Virus record (IMG/VR): IMGVR_UViG_3300008120_000186 | Span: 1 to 64,000 of that record | Length of the DNA stretch: 64,000 nt | Reading direction: 5' to 3' (one strand) | Origin: a virus | In this document: piece by piece, positions 23,845 to 33,000 of the stretch | Numbering within the stretch: position 1 is the first letter of the stretch | How the letters are laid out: every line of letters starts with the position of its first letter | The notes under the pieces: model-generated | Databases searched by the model: none | What the model was told of the DNA's origin: nothing | The model's input: only the letters and a program-made list of their open reading frames with translations | Made by a program: the position numbers and the translations under genes

Positions 23845-26336
23845 TGAAATTTTATACGCATTTTTCTAAACTCGGCAACAACATTCTTGTTCGTGGATAC
23901 AACAACGGCAAACGATTTACCGATAAGGTCGAATACAATCCAACGTTATATCTACAATCTAAAGATGGTGATTATCGAACATTAGATGGCCAATCGCTTG
24001 CGGCAGTATCGCAAGGCACAATGCGTGACGCAACAGAGTTTATGAAACGTTATGAAGATGTTGACAACTTCAAAGTGTATGGCTCAACAAACTTTCCATA
24101 CGTTTATATCAATGAAGCGTATCCAGGCAAATTAGATTATGATCCAGACCAAATTAAGATTGCGAACATCGACATTGAGGTTGGTTCTGAAAATGGTTTT
24201 CCCGAACCTGCATCTGCGAGTGAGCCAATCACTGCAATCACATTTAAGATAGCAGGACACTTCTATGTGTTTGGCTGTGGTGACTATGATAACTATCGTG
24301 ATGATGTAACATACATGAAGTGTCGTGATGAAAATAATCTCATCATGCGCTTTCTTGACATGTGGGAAGAAACATCACCAGACATTGTGACTGGTTGGAA
24401 CATTCAATTCTTTGATATTCCATATCTGAACAATCGTATCACAAGACTCATGGGCGACAATACTGCAAAGCGTCTATCACCATTCCGTAGAATCGGTGAA
24501 CGTACAACTACGATTCACAACAAACAACAAGTAGCATTCGATTTGGTGGGTATTGCTATTCTTGATTACATTGAATTGTACAAGAAGTTTACATACTCAC
24601 AGCAAGAAAGTTTTAGTCTCAATCACATTGCGTATCTAGAACTTGGTGAGAAGAAACTTGACTACTCTGAAGTTGAAAGTCTACATCAGTTATATCGAAC
24701 AAACTTTCAAAAGTTTATTGAGTACAACATCCATGACGTTGAACTTGTGGATCGTATTGATGCTAAGATGCAATTGATTGACATGGCGCTTGCCCTCGCA
24801 TACGATGCTAAAGTTAATTACACCGATGTGTTCACACAAGTACGCATGTGGGATACTTTGATTCATAACGAATTGATTGAACAAAATATTGTTGTGCCAC
24901 AGAATGTTCATACCGCAAAAGATGAACAGTATGCTGGCGCTTATGTGAAAGACCCAATCGTTGGTATGCACGAATGGGTTGTGTCATTTGACTTGAACTC
25001 ATTGTATCCACACTTGATTATGCAGTACAATGTTTCACCGGAAACAATTGTTGAAGGTCGCCACACAAGTATCTCTATTGATAATTTGCTAGATGGTGAG
25101 TATCAAGCACAAGGTGAATATTGCATGGCAGCCAATGGCCATTACTTCAAGCGTGACAAGCAAGGCTTCTTGCCTGCTATGATGCAACGCATGTATGATG
25201 ATCGTTCATTGTACAAAAAGAAAATGATCGAGGCACAAAAGGCTTACGAAAAAGAAACTGATAAAGAACGTAAACGTGAAATAACAAATCAGATTTCAAA
25301 GTACAAGAACTTGCAACTCGCAAAGAAAGTACAATTGAACTCCGCTTATGGCGCACTTGGTAATCAATACTTTAGGTTCTTTGACATTCGCCAAGCAGAG
25401 GCAATTACTCTGTCTGGTCAACTAGCTATTCGATGGATTGAAATGAAGTTGAATAGTTATCTAAACAAACTATTGAAGACTAAGGATATTGATTATGTTA
25501 TCGCATCGGACACGGACTCTGTATACGTCAATCTTGGTCCGCTGGTACATATGGTCTACGGATCGAAGAGTGAAACGAAAGTTGAAACGATTGTTGATTT
25601 CGTCAACAAAGCGTGTATCGAAAAATTCGAACCATTCATCGACAAGTCATACCAAGAACTAGCAGACTACATGAATGCATTCGACCAGAAGATGCAGATG
25701 AAGCGTGAAGTTATCGCAAACAAAGGCATCTGGACTGCAAAAAAACGTTACATTCTAAACGTGTACGATTCTGAAGGTGTTCGATTCGCAGAACCAAAGT
25801 TGAAGATGATGGGCATTGAAGCCGTTAAGTCTTCCACACCAATGTCATGCCGTGAGAAGATTAAAGAGTCTTTGAAGATTGTGATGAATGGCAATGAACA
25901 AGAGTTTCAATCTTTCGTTGAATTATTCAAACAAGAATTCAAAACTCTTCCATTCGAAGACATTGCATTTCCACGTGGTGTTAGTGACCTGTCTAAATAT
26001 GTGAGCAGTTCGGAACTATATTCAAAAGGCACACCTATGCATGTGCGTGGTGCGATAATGTTTAATGCGTTTCTGAAAAAGTATAAACTGACTAAGAAGT
26101 ATCAACTTATTCAGGATGGTGACAAGACTAAATTCTGTTACATGAAAGTTCCAAATCCCGTTCAAGAAAATGTATTTTCTATTCTCACAGTCTTACCAAA
26201 AGAGTTTGGCGTAGAAAAATATATCGACTACGATACGCAGTTTGATAAAGCATATCTTGAACCATTAAAAACAATCGTAAACACAATTGGTTGGAAGACT
26301 GAACGTGTTTCTTCATTGGAGAGTTTTTTCGCATGA
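23844..26336 (+). CDS. 43: Family B DNA polymerase gp43
   Basis: Replicative polymerase with proofreading exonuclease. 830 residues (T4: 898). Exo I NIDIEVGSENGFPEP, Exo II TGWNIQFFDIPYL, and Exo III Y-x3-D (YNIHDVELV) lie in the N-terminal half. Polymerase motif A is SFDLNSLYPHLIMQYNVSPE, motif B KVQLNSAYGALGNQY, and motif C ASDTDSVYVNLG. The C-terminal PIP-like FF residues (LESFFA) fit binding to gp45. No intein or frameshift is seen; the gene is intact. Confidence 0.98.
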   Translation: MKFYTHFSKLGNNILVRGYNNGKRFTDKVEYNPTLYLQSKDGDYRTLDGQSLAAVSQGTMRDATEFMKRYEDVDNFKVYGSTNFPYVYINEAYPGKLDYDPDQIKIANIDIEVGSENGFPEPASASEPITAITFKIAGHFYVFGCGDYDNYRDDVTYMKCRDENNLIMRFLDMWEETSPDIVTGWNIQFFDIPYLNNRITRLMGDNTAKRLSPFRRIGERTTTIHNKQQVAFDLVGIAILDYIELYKKFTYSQQESFSLNHIAYLELGEKKLDYSEVESLHQLYRTNFQKFIEYNIHDVELVDRIDAKMQLIDMALALAYDAKVNYTDVFTQVRMWDTLIHNELIEQNIVVPQNVHTAKDEQYAGAYVKDPIVGMHEWVVSFDLNSLYPHLIMQYNVSPETIVEGRHTSISIDNLLDGEYQAQGEYCMAANGHYFKRDKQGFLPAMMQRMYDDRSLYKKKMIEAQKAYEKETDKERKREITNQISKYKNLQLAKKVQLNSAYGALGNQYFRFFDIRQAEAITLSGQLAIRWIEMKLNSYLNKLLKTKDIDYVIASDTDSVYVNLGPLVHMVYGSKSETKVETIVDFVNKACIEKFEPFIDKSYQELADYMNAFDQKMQMKREVIANKGIWTAKKRYILNVYDSEGVRFAEPKLKMMGIEAVKSSTPMSCREKIKESLKIVMNGNEQEFQSFVELFKQEFKTLPFEDIAFPRGVSDLSKYVSSSELYSKGTPMHVRGAIMFNAFLKKYKLTKKYQLIQDGDKTKFCYMKVPNPVQENVFSILTVLPKEFGVEKYIDYDTQFDKAYLEPLKTIVNTIGWKTERVSSLESFFA

Positions 26337-26743
26337 CAACAAGAACAATACCCGCAGAATACCTAGCGTTTAGAAAAGAAGATGATTTTGGATTTAGTGC
26401 AGTTGACGAATCAACGTTAACTAGACTCACTGATCCAAATACATTAGAAGATACTATTCTCGTTAGAGAAACTGTTGAACAATCTTCAGAATCACTACAC
26501 CGAGTAGAAGAGAAGTTAGACGCAATGTTGGCACTATACAATCAAGGTAAACTAGGACTTGATGCAGAACGCCAAAACATGAAATCAGAAGTGCAAGCAA
26601 ATCTAAAAGAGTTAGAACAACTCATCATGCCTTTGCTAGTTAACTTGATGAAGAATCCAGAAAAAGAATATATCTATTGGCCTAATCGAACTTCAAAGAT
26701 CCAAGATCAAATTGATAGGGTGTTGGCGTTGACTAGAGGATAA
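26333..26743 (+). CDS. Conserved T4-like phage protein of unknown function
   Basis: 136 residues, largely helical, ending in EKEYIYWPNRTSKIQDQIDRVL, a block conserved among marine T4-like phages. It overlaps the polymerase stop by 4 bases and is separated from the next gene by 2, so it belongs to the 43 operon. No domain recognised. Confidence 0.7.
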   Translation: MTTRTIPAEYLAFRKEDDFGFSAVDESTLTRLTDPNTLEDTILVRETVEQSSESLHRVEEKLDAMLALYNQGKLGLDAERQNMKSEVQANLKELEQLIMPLLVNLMKNPEKEYIYWPNRTSKIQDQIDRVLALTRG

Positions 26744-26745
26744 TT

Positions 26746-27732
26746 ATGCTATTCGCTTTGATTACATTATTGAGTGCGATATCTCTTTCTGCTATTGCCG
26801 CATACTATTCAGTCATTGGCTTGATGGCTATCTTTGCGGCTAGCCCAATACCAATTGCAATCATGGGTGGTGCGCTAGAGTTTTCTAAACTCATTGCCGC
26901 ATCATGGGCATATAAGAATTGGAAAGTTGCTCCGAAATTTTTGAAATACTATTTCACAGTAGCAGTTATGATTCTGATGTTCATTACATCATTGGGAATT
27001 TTTGGATATCTTTCTAAAGCACATAACGATCAAAGTTTAGTGAGTGGTGATGTATCTGCAAAAATTGAAATGATCGATGAGAAGATTAAAGTTGAGAAGG
27101 ATAATATTGATGTTAATCGCAAAACGCTCAAACAGATGGATGAAGCTGTGGACCAAGTTATGGTTCGTTCAACAAACGAAAAGGGTGCAGAAAAAGCGGC
27201 AAGTCTACGCAAAGCCCAACAGGTTGAACGTGGTCGCTTACTTAAAGAAATCGAAACATATAACAAGCGGGTGGCGACTCTTAATGAAGAACGGGCTCCT
27301 ATCGCCGCCGAAATTCGTAAAGTGGAAGCAGAGGTTGGTCCGATCAAATATATTGCGGCGTTAATCTACGGAGATAGCATCGATTCTAGTTTACTAGATA
27401 AGTCTGTACGATTCGTTATTATTCTTTTAGTTCTTGTGTTTGACCCAATGGCAGTCTTGCTTGTTATTGCAGGAAACTTTTCTTTGAGACAAATAGCAAA
27501 AGAGAAAGAAGAGAAGTCTGGTGGATATCAAGTTGATATTCCAACCAATGAAGTTGAACCAAAACAAAAAAGAAGACAAAGAAAACGAACGCCAGATCAA
27601 TCTATTGGCGATGAAAATTTGAATGCGACACTCATTGAACCTATACCAATGACGAAAGAAGAACTGGAAGATTTTAAACGTAAATACACTAGGGATGGCA
27701 GATCAAAATTTGCAGAGTTTGCAGAAAGATAA
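26746..27732 (+). CDS. Membrane protein with periplasmic/cytoplasmic coiled coil
   Basis: 328 residues. Three hydrophobic segments at about 1-50 and 65-90, then a coiled coil of about 100 residues (IEMIDEKIKVEKDNIDVNRK onward), then one more hydrophobic segment near 225-245 (FVIILLVLVFDPMAVLLVIA) and a basic tail with KQKRRQRKRT. Similar proteins follow DNA polymerase in other T4-like phages. It might anchor replication at the membrane, but this is only inference. Confidence 0.7.
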   Translation: MLFALITLLSAISLSAIAAYYSVIGLMAIFAASPIPIAIMGGALEFSKLIAASWAYKNWKVAPKFLKYYFTVAVMILMFITSLGIFGYLSKAHNDQSLVSGDVSAKIEMIDEKIKVEKDNIDVNRKTLKQMDEAVDQVMVRSTNEKGAEKAASLRKAQQVERGRLLKEIETYNKRVATLNEERAPIAAEIRKVEAEVGPIKYIAALIYGDSIDSSLLDKSVRFVIILLVLVFDPMAVLLVIAGNFSLRQIAKEKEEKSGGYQVDIPTNEVEPKQKRRQRKRTPDQSIGDENLNATLIEPIPMTKEELEDFKRKYTRDGRSKFAEFAER

Positions 27733-27735
27733 TTT

Positions 27736-28236
27736 ATGAAAATTGGTTTTAATTGTTCGTCATTTGATTTATTTCATGCTGGTCATGTGACGATGTTGAA
27801 GATGGAAAAAAAGTTGTGTGACTATTTGATTGTTGCGTTACAAGTTGATCCTACTGTAGATAGACCTAGTACAAAAAATAAACCTGTACAATCGGTATAT
27901 GAAAGATATGTTCAATTGCAAGCGTGTAAGTATGTGGATGAAATTCTTGTCTACCATACCGAAGAAGACTTAGCTAATCTGATTATGACGCAAACAATGC
28001 ACATAAGATTTCTTGGCGAAGAATACAAAAATAAAGACTTTACCGGTAAACAGTATTGCATTGAGAACGGAATTGAGTTATACTATCATGTGAGAAATCA
28101 TAGTTACAGTACATCAGAACTCCGTCAGCGTACCCATGATTTAGAAGTGCAAAAGAAAAGCGAACCTGATGTTAGTGAATATGAACAGCATTCGCCAAAG
28201 TTATTAAACAAATATTATGAAGGAAAAACACAATGA
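27736..28236 (+). CDS. Cytidylyltransferase-like nucleotidyltransferase (TagD-like)
   Basis: 166 residues. HAGH near residue 16-19 within [13 protein letters not shown] and the C-terminal STSELRQR are the two signatures of glycerol-3-phosphate or related cytidylyltransferases. It would activate a sugar- or polyol-phosphate as a CDP derivative, perhaps for surface glycan or lipid changes; two glycosyltransferases are encoded elsewhere in the window. The stop overlaps the uvsX ATG. Confidence 0.85.
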   Translation: MKIGFNCSSFDLFHAGHVTMLKMEKKLCDYLIVALQVDPTVDRPSTKNKPVQSVYERYVQLQACKYVDEILVYHTEEDLANLIMTQTMHIRFLGEEYKNKDFTGKQYCIENGIELYYHVRNHSYSTSELRQRTHDLEVQKKSEPDVSEYEQHSPKLLNKYYEGKTQ

Positions 28237-29303
28237 GCAATTTTTTTACAGATTTAGTTGACCAATTGAAAGATGAAGACACAAAGATTTTATCTGAAGG
28301 TGGTGCATCTGCTGAGTATAGTGGATGTATTGATACGGGTTCATATGCATTGAATGCTGTTCTATCAGGTAGCATCTATGGCGGTGTGCCTAACAACAAA
28401 GTGACTGCATTCGCTGGTGAATCGTCAACTGGTAAAACATTCTTTGTGCTTGGGATTGTTAAACAATTTCTCGATGCAAATCCCGAAGGCGGTGTTATCT
28501 ACTTTGATACAGAAGCCGCAGTTACAAAACAAATGATGGAATCTCGTGGCGTTGATACTAAACGGGTTGTTATCTCTGAGCCAGATACAATTCAAAAGTT
28601 TCGTCACACCGCATTGCAAATCATTGAGAAGTATCAAGCACAACCAGAAGCGAAACGCAAGCCAATGATTATGGTTCTTGATTCTCTTGGTCAGTTATCA
28701 TCTACTAAAGAAATGGAAGATACTGCTGAAGGCAAAGAGACTAAAGACATGACCAAGTCTGCTATTCTCAAAGCAACATTCCGTGTATTGAATTTGAAAC
28801 TTGCTAAGATTGGTGTGCCTTTGCTTGTAACGAATCACGTTTATGATGTTGTTGGTGCATACATCCCAACTAAAGAAATGTCTGGTGGCTCTGGCTTAAA
28901 GTACACCGCATCTACAATCATTTACTTGTCTAAGCGTAAAGATAAAGATGGTACTGCTGTTGTTGGTAACATCGTTCGTTGCAAGTTGCAGAAGTCACGT
29001 TTGACAAAAGAAAACTCTCAAGTCGAAGTGAAGATTACATACAGCACAGGGCTTGACAGATACTTTGGCTTGCTTGAAATTGCAGAGAAGTATGGTATCA
29101 TCAAAAAAGTATCTACACGATATGAACTTGCTAATGGCACTAAAGTATTCGGCAAGAACATCAACGAAGAGCCAGAGAAGTATTTCACACCTGATATCTT
29201 AGCATTGATTGACGAAGCATGTAAGAAAGAATTCTTGTATGGGCAAGATGGTGTTGAGGGTGTTACTGATGAAGAAGAGTTGGAGTTAGTCAATGAAGAT
29301 TGA
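28233..29303 (+). CDS. uvsX: UvsX RecA-like recombinase
   Basis: 356 residues (T4: 391). Walker A GESSTGKT, the motif [18 protein letters not shown] and Walker [12 protein letters not shown] are in order. L2-type [18 protein letters not shown] follows. An acidic C-terminus ([11 protein letters not shown]) is typical for UvsX. It catalyses strand exchange with UvsY, encoded at 1.75 kb. Confidence 0.96.
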   Translation: MSNFFTDLVDQLKDEDTKILSEGGASAEYSGCIDTGSYALNAVLSGSIYGGVPNNKVTAFAGESSTGKTFFVLGIVKQFLDANPEGGVIYFDTEAAVTKQMMESRGVDTKRVVISEPDTIQKFRHTALQIIEKYQAQPEAKRKPMIMVLDSLGQLSSTKEMEDTAEGKETKDMTKSAILKATFRVLNLKLAKIGVPLLVTNHVYDVVGAYIPTKEMSGGSGLKYTASTIIYLSKRKDKDGTAVVGNIVRCKLQKSRLTKENSQVEVKITYSTGLDRYFGLLEIAEKYGIIKKVSTRYELANGTKVFGKNINEEPEKYFTPDILALIDEACKKEFLYGQDGVEGVTDEEELELVNED

Positions 29304-29562
29304 AGAAACTTATGAGATTGCCGAAAGCGATATCAAATACAAAGATAAAGATGTTGTCGCAACAATCAAAATTACTGCTGGCGACTTTAAAGACACAGTA
29401 TTCCATTTTGGTGAAATTAATTTTGCCGAAGAAGAAAATCCTGACGGAACCTATTCAATTGGCTTCAACTATGATATAATAAGTGAAGAATTGAACGAAG
29501 CAGAGAAAAGGTATAAGAATGAACTTGGAACAAAAAATACTGAAACACCTGATATTGGATGA
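29293..29562 (+). CDS. Small acidic protein between uvsX and 41
   Basis: 89 residues. A beta-rich middle ([20 protein letters not shown]) and acidic helices. It overlaps uvsX at the start and the helicase gene by 44 bases at the end. Unrecognised, but the tight overlaps on both sides support it being real. Confidence 0.6.
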   Translation: MKIEETYEIAESDIKYKDKDVVATIKITAGDFKDTVFHFGEINFAEEENPDGTYSIGFNYDIISEELNEAEKRYKNELGTKNTETPDIG

Positions 29563-30934
29563 AGAGTATACACGAAAGACTTTACCATTCATTAAAGGCG
29601 AGTATTTTCAGGAATCTTCAGAAAAACTATTGTTCTCTGAAATTGAAAGTTATGTAAATAAGTATAACACAATGCCAACGCAAGAGGCATTGGCTATTGA
29701 GATTGACAAGAGAGTTAATCTAACAGATGACCAGCACAAGAAAACGATTGCGCTTGTTAAAGAAATTACAATCGATCCCGAAGTGTCCGACACCAAATGG
29801 TTGATTGATGCAACAGAAAATTTCTGTCAAGAAAAAGCAATCTACAATGGTATCATGCAGAGCATTCAAATTCTTGATGACAAGAATAAGAACAGCACAG
29901 AAAAACTTGATAAAGGTTCGATCCCTAAAATTCTAGCAGATGCGCTTTCAGTTTCTTTTGATAATCACATTGGTCACGATTTTATTGATGACGCAGAAAC
30001 ACGATATGACTTCTATCATAAAGTTGAAAGACGAATCCCATTCGACCTTGACTATCTAAACAGAATCACTAAAGGTGGGCTTGCAGAAAAATCTTTGAAC
30101 ATTGTTCTTGCTGGTACTGGTGTTGGTAAATCTTTGTTCATGTGTCATTGTGCCGCAGCCAATCTGACGATGGGTAAAAACGTTTTGTACATCACAATGG
30201 AAATGGCTGAAGAACGTATTGCAGAACGTATCGATGCTAACTTGATGAACGTTGAACTTGATAGATTGATTGGTATGCCTAAAGATGTATACTTGAAGAA
30301 AGTCGAAACTCTACGTGAGAAGACTAAAGGTAAGCTAATCATCAAAGAATATCCAACCGCTAGTGCAAACGTAAATCACTTCAATCATTTGTTGAATGAG
30401 TTGAAATTGAAACGACAATTCATTCCTGATATCATTTACATTGACTATCTGAACATTTGTTCCTCTGCACGTATGAAGATGGGTTCTTCTATTAACTCAT
30501 ACACATACATCAAAGCAATTGCAGAAGAGTTGCGTGGGCTTGCAGTTGAACATAAATTACCAATTGTATCAGCTACACAAACAACGAGAAGTGGTTATAC
30601 AAACTCAGACGTTGGACTTGAAGATACTTCAGAATCGTTTGGTCTGCCTGCAACAGCAGACTTGATGTTTGCTTTGATTTCAACCGAAGAACTTGCAGAG
30701 TTGAATCAGATTATGGTTAAGCAGTTGAAGAATCGTTACAGCGACCCAACAACAAACAAACGTTTTGTGATTGGTGTTGATAGAGCGAAAATGAAACTGT
30801 ATGATGCAGAAGAGTCAGCGCAGACTAACATTTCCGATAGTGGGCAGATTGAAGACGATAAACCCGTATTTGATAAGTCTGGTTTCGGCAAACGAATGCA
30901 GAAAAACCGAGATTTCGGCAATCTAAAGGTTTAA
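29519..30934 (+). CDS. 41: Replicative DNA helicase gp41 (DnaB family)
   Basis: Hexameric 5'-3' helicase of the primosome. 471 residues (T4: 475). The N-terminal helical domain is followed by Walker A AGTGVGKS, the Glu-containing YITMEMAEERIAERI, and Walker B PDIIYIDYLNIC. The C-terminal domain has TQTTRSG and EDTSESFGLPATADL, typical of DnaB/gp41. Its partner primase gp61 is at 45.3 kb. Confidence 0.95.
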   Translation: MNLEQKILKHLILDEEYTRKTLPFIKGEYFQESSEKLLFSEIESYVNKYNTMPTQEALAIEIDKRVNLTDDQHKKTIALVKEITIDPEVSDTKWLIDATENFCQEKAIYNGIMQSIQILDDKNKNSTEKLDKGSIPKILADALSVSFDNHIGHDFIDDAETRYDFYHKVERRIPFDLDYLNRITKGGLAEKSLNIVLAGTGVGKSLFMCHCAAANLTMGKNVLYITMEMAEERIAERIDANLMNVELDRLIGMPKDVYLKKVETLREKTKGKLIIKEYPTASANVNHFNHLLNELKLKRQFIPDIIYIDYLNICSSARMKMGSSINSYTYIKAIAEELRGLAVEHKLPIVSATQTTRSGYTNSDVGLEDTSESFGLPATADLMFALISTEELAELNQIMVKQLKNRYSDPTTNKRFVIGVDRAKMKLYDAEESAQTNISDSGQIEDDKPVFDKSGFGKRMQKNRDFGNLKV

Positions 30935-30950
30935 TTTCATAATGTGAAAT

Positions 30951-31025
30951 GTATCCCTTTCCCTAAATATCCCTTGACAAGATACCATAACTGTACTATA
31001 ATAGATATTGTTAAGAAAGGGATAC
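30951..31025 (+). repeat. 10-bp inverted repeat flanking a promoter; the right arm covers a ribosome-binding site
   Basis: Left arm GTATCCCTTT (30951-30960), right arm AAAGGGATAC (31016-31025), perfect complements. The right arm is the ribosome site of the zincin gene. Promoters lie between the arms, so only read-through mRNA contains both arms. Confidence 0.75.
30974..31002 (+). promoter_or_regulatory. Consensus sigma70-type promoter, with a late-like CTAAATA just upstream
   Basis: TTGACA, 17 bp, TATAAT. A CCTAAATA motif at 30962-30969 might serve as a late promoter. Both lie between the arms of the inverted repeat. Confidence 0.85.
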
Positions 31026-31028
31026 GAC

Positions 31029-31511
31029 ATGAAACTCATTCTCAGGGCAAAAGGGGCAACCTTGACACCAAAGGAGAGAAAGATTTTAAAGATGGCTACG
31101 CATTTTTATGCTAGTCGTTTGATGAGTGACAGGTTGTCGAATACATTAGAAATTAGCATAAACGTCATAAAAGATTTTTATGTGAAAAACAAAATACTTG
31201 GTGAAGCGTTTCCTAAAGATGATGTTCTAGGAATACCAAGCAATAAACAGTTTGTAATAAATTTGGAATGGAATAATAAACTTGGCAAGCGTGTTTTACA
31301 ATGTCTTGCACATGAAATGGTTCACGTTAAGCAGTATGCTAAAGGTGAATTAAAATTCCATGAAAGAGGGAACTTGGTAACGTTTCAACGAGAACAATAC
31401 CAAGGTGATGAATATTGGGAATCATTATGGGAGATTGAAGCATATGGACGTGAAGTCGGACTCTATCAAAAATTTAGACCAACTCTTAAACTTCTTAGGA
31501 AAGAAATTTGA
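31029..31511 (+). CDS. Zincin metallopeptidase-like protein
   Basis: 160 residues from the ATG after AAAGGGATACGAC. LAHEMVHVKQY contains the HExxH zinc-binding motif, and downstream WEIEAYGREVGLY offers the third ligand Glu, as in SprT- or M48-like small zincins. SprT-like proteins cleave DNA-bound or misfolded proteins, but the substrate here is unknown. Translation may be blocked in read-through mRNA by the inverted repeat described separately. Confidence 0.75.
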   Translation: MKLILRAKGATLTPKERKILKMATHFYASRLMSDRLSNTLEISINVIKDFYVKNKILGEAFPKDDVLGIPSNKQFVINLEWNNKLGKRVLQCLAHEMVHVKQYAKGELKFHERGNLVTFQREQYQGDEYWESLWEIEAYGREVGLYQKFRPTLKLLRKEI

Positions 31512-31512
31512 A

Positions 31513-31800
31513 ATGATTAAAGTTACAGAATGGTATAACTGGATTGTACGTCAGTTTGGTGAGATTTGTGGTTGGATTGGATTAGTTCTAATTCATGGGT
31601 CTACAGTACCAGTAACGTACTTAGCAATTCAAGGTGAGCCTACAGTATTGCCCCCATTAAGCATGGTGTTACTAATTTGGACTGGTTTGCTATTATTCTT
31701 TATTCGTTCTGCAATTGTAAAAGATAAACTTTACATGATCTCAAACGGCATTGGATTCTTCATGCAAAGTATCATGTTGGCATTCTTGGTGTTAAAATGA
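31513..31800 (+). CDS. Small polytopic membrane protein
   Basis: 95 residues from the ATG preceded by AGGAAAGAA. Three hydrophobic segments (IVRQFGEICGWIGLVLI, LSMVLLIWTGLLLFFI, ISNGIGFFMQSIMLAFLV). No family recognised; the size and topology would also fit a holin-like protein but nothing specific supports that. Confidence 0.6.
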   Translation: MIKVTEWYNWIVRQFGEICGWIGLVLIHGSTVPVTYLAIQGEPTVLPPLSMVLLIWTGLLLFFIRSAIVKDKLYMISNGIGFFMQSIMLAFLVLK

Positions 31801-31994
31801 GTGTAGATAGTATTAGAGCATACAACAATAAGATGTATGAACAACTTATTCTCAACAAAACGGAGAGAAGAATTGATGAATTGCGTTTAGAAGAACGTAG
31901 AATTAAACATCTGCGTGAAGTTAGTGAAGAAGCACGTATCGAAATGAATCGTAGAATGAATCGTCCTGGACAGAATGTAGATAGAATGGCATAG
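31797..31994 (+). CDS. Small Arg/Glu-rich helical protein
   Basis: 65 residues, nearly all one charged helix (RRIDELRLEERRIKHLREVS). ATGA overlap with the membrane protein before it and one base from the GTG of the next gene. Unknown function. Confidence 0.55.
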   Translation: MSVDSIRAYNNKMYEQLILNKTERRIDELRLEERRIKHLREVSEEARIEMNRRMNRPGQNVDRMA

Positions 31995-31995
31995 A

Positions 31996-32634
31996 GTGAA
32001 ATCGATAGCATTGTTTGTTAATCATCCCGAATGTTCAACAGATTGTTGTGATGGGATGATTAAAGCACTATCGCCAAACTATGAAATTAATTTATTCAAT
32101 GTTGATAGTGATTTAGTGACAGTATTAAACAATGCAGATATTGTTGCATTTCCTGGAGGTATCGGAGATGCAGATTCTTATGATAAATTCTTTAGACGCA
32201 AACGTGCTAATATGATAGCAGACTTTGTTGAGTCTAAAGGATATTATCTTGGAATATGTATGGGTGCATATTGGGCTGGCAGTCACTATTTCGATATACT
32301 AGATGACATTGAACCTGTTCAGTATATTAAACAAAATACCGCAGACATTCGTAGGTCTTATTCTACCATTGCAAACGTTACTTGGAACGGCAAACCTGAG
32401 ACAATGTTCTTCTATGATGGGTGTGCATTGACAGGCAATCTAGAACGTGCTAAAATAGTCTCTACTTATGCGAATGGTGACGCCATGGCAATCATTCAAA
32501 ATCGTGTAGGTGTGATTGGTTGTCATCCTGAGAGTCAAAAGTATTGGTATAAAAATTATATATCAGAACATTGGCACGAAGAACAAAACCATAAATTGTT
32601 GTTAAACTTTGTTGACGAACTTACATTATGTTAA
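31996..32634 (+). CDS. Class I glutamine amidotransferase-like protein (biotin-protein-ligase N-terminal type)
   Basis: 212 residues starting at GTG. VAFPGGIGDADSY followed by GYYLGICMGAYWAG presents a nucleophile elbow (GICMG, Cys near 92), and VGVIGCHPES gives a His near the C-terminus, the Cys-His arrangement of DJ-1/PfpI and class I amidotransferases, closest to the N-terminal domain of eukaryote-type biotin-protein ligases. Substrate unknown. If it releases ammonia, a partner synthetase would be expected but is not obvious nearby. Confidence 0.7.
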   Translation: MKSIALFVNHPECSTDCCDGMIKALSPNYEINLFNVDSDLVTVLNNADIVAFPGGIGDADSYDKFFRRKRANMIADFVESKGYYLGICMGAYWAGSHYFDILDDIEPVQYIKQNTADIRRSYSTIANVTWNGKPETMFFYDGCALTGNLERAKIVSTYANGDAMAIIQNRVGVIGCHPESQKYWYKNYISEHWHEEQNHKLLLNFVDELTLC

Positions 32635-32966
32635 TTTACACAAATCAAAAATCGAAGAAGAAAAAAACTCCTGCAAAGAAAGTTGCAGAGTATCAACAAT
32701 GGCTAGACAATCTGCCAACTACTTCATTCTCTAAAGGTTTCAAGAAGTCTAAAGAAATCGAAGCATACAAACCTCCAAAAGCATATATTCGTGAAACTGT
32801 ACGTCATCCCAGTTTAGCGACAGTTGGCGACAGTTGCACTAAGCCAATTCACGGCAAAGTTTACACTGGCGACAAGATGATTGGCATTGGCACATTACAC
32901 AAAAGCAATGCAGTACCTATTTTCTCTAGTGATGATGCAAAGGATCAAGCATCAATGCGAAGGTAA
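32628..32966 (+). CDS. Basic conserved phage protein of unknown function
   Basis: 112 residues. Lys-rich start (KSKKKKTPAKK), then EYQQWLDNLPTTSFSKGFKK and a C-terminal HGKVYTGDKMIGIGTLHKSNAVP, which is a recognisable conserved block of T4-like marine phages. Probably nucleic-acid-binding by charge. It overlaps the amidotransferase-like gene by 7 bases. Confidence 0.65.
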   Translation: MLIYTNQKSKKKKTPAKKVAEYQQWLDNLPTTSFSKGFKKSKEIEAYKPPKAYIRETVRHPSLATVGDSCTKPIHGKVYTGDKMIGIGTLHKSNAVPIFSSDDAKDQASMRR

Positions 32967-32967
32967 T

Positions 32968-32975
32968 TATAAATA
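32968..32975 (+). promoter_or_regulatory. T4-type late promoter (TATAAATA)
   Basis: Exact TATAAATA two bases after the preceding stop, 26 bases before the ATG of the ligase-like head protein. Confidence 0.8.
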
Positions 32976-33000
32976 GGTCTATTGCAACGACAGACCTATC

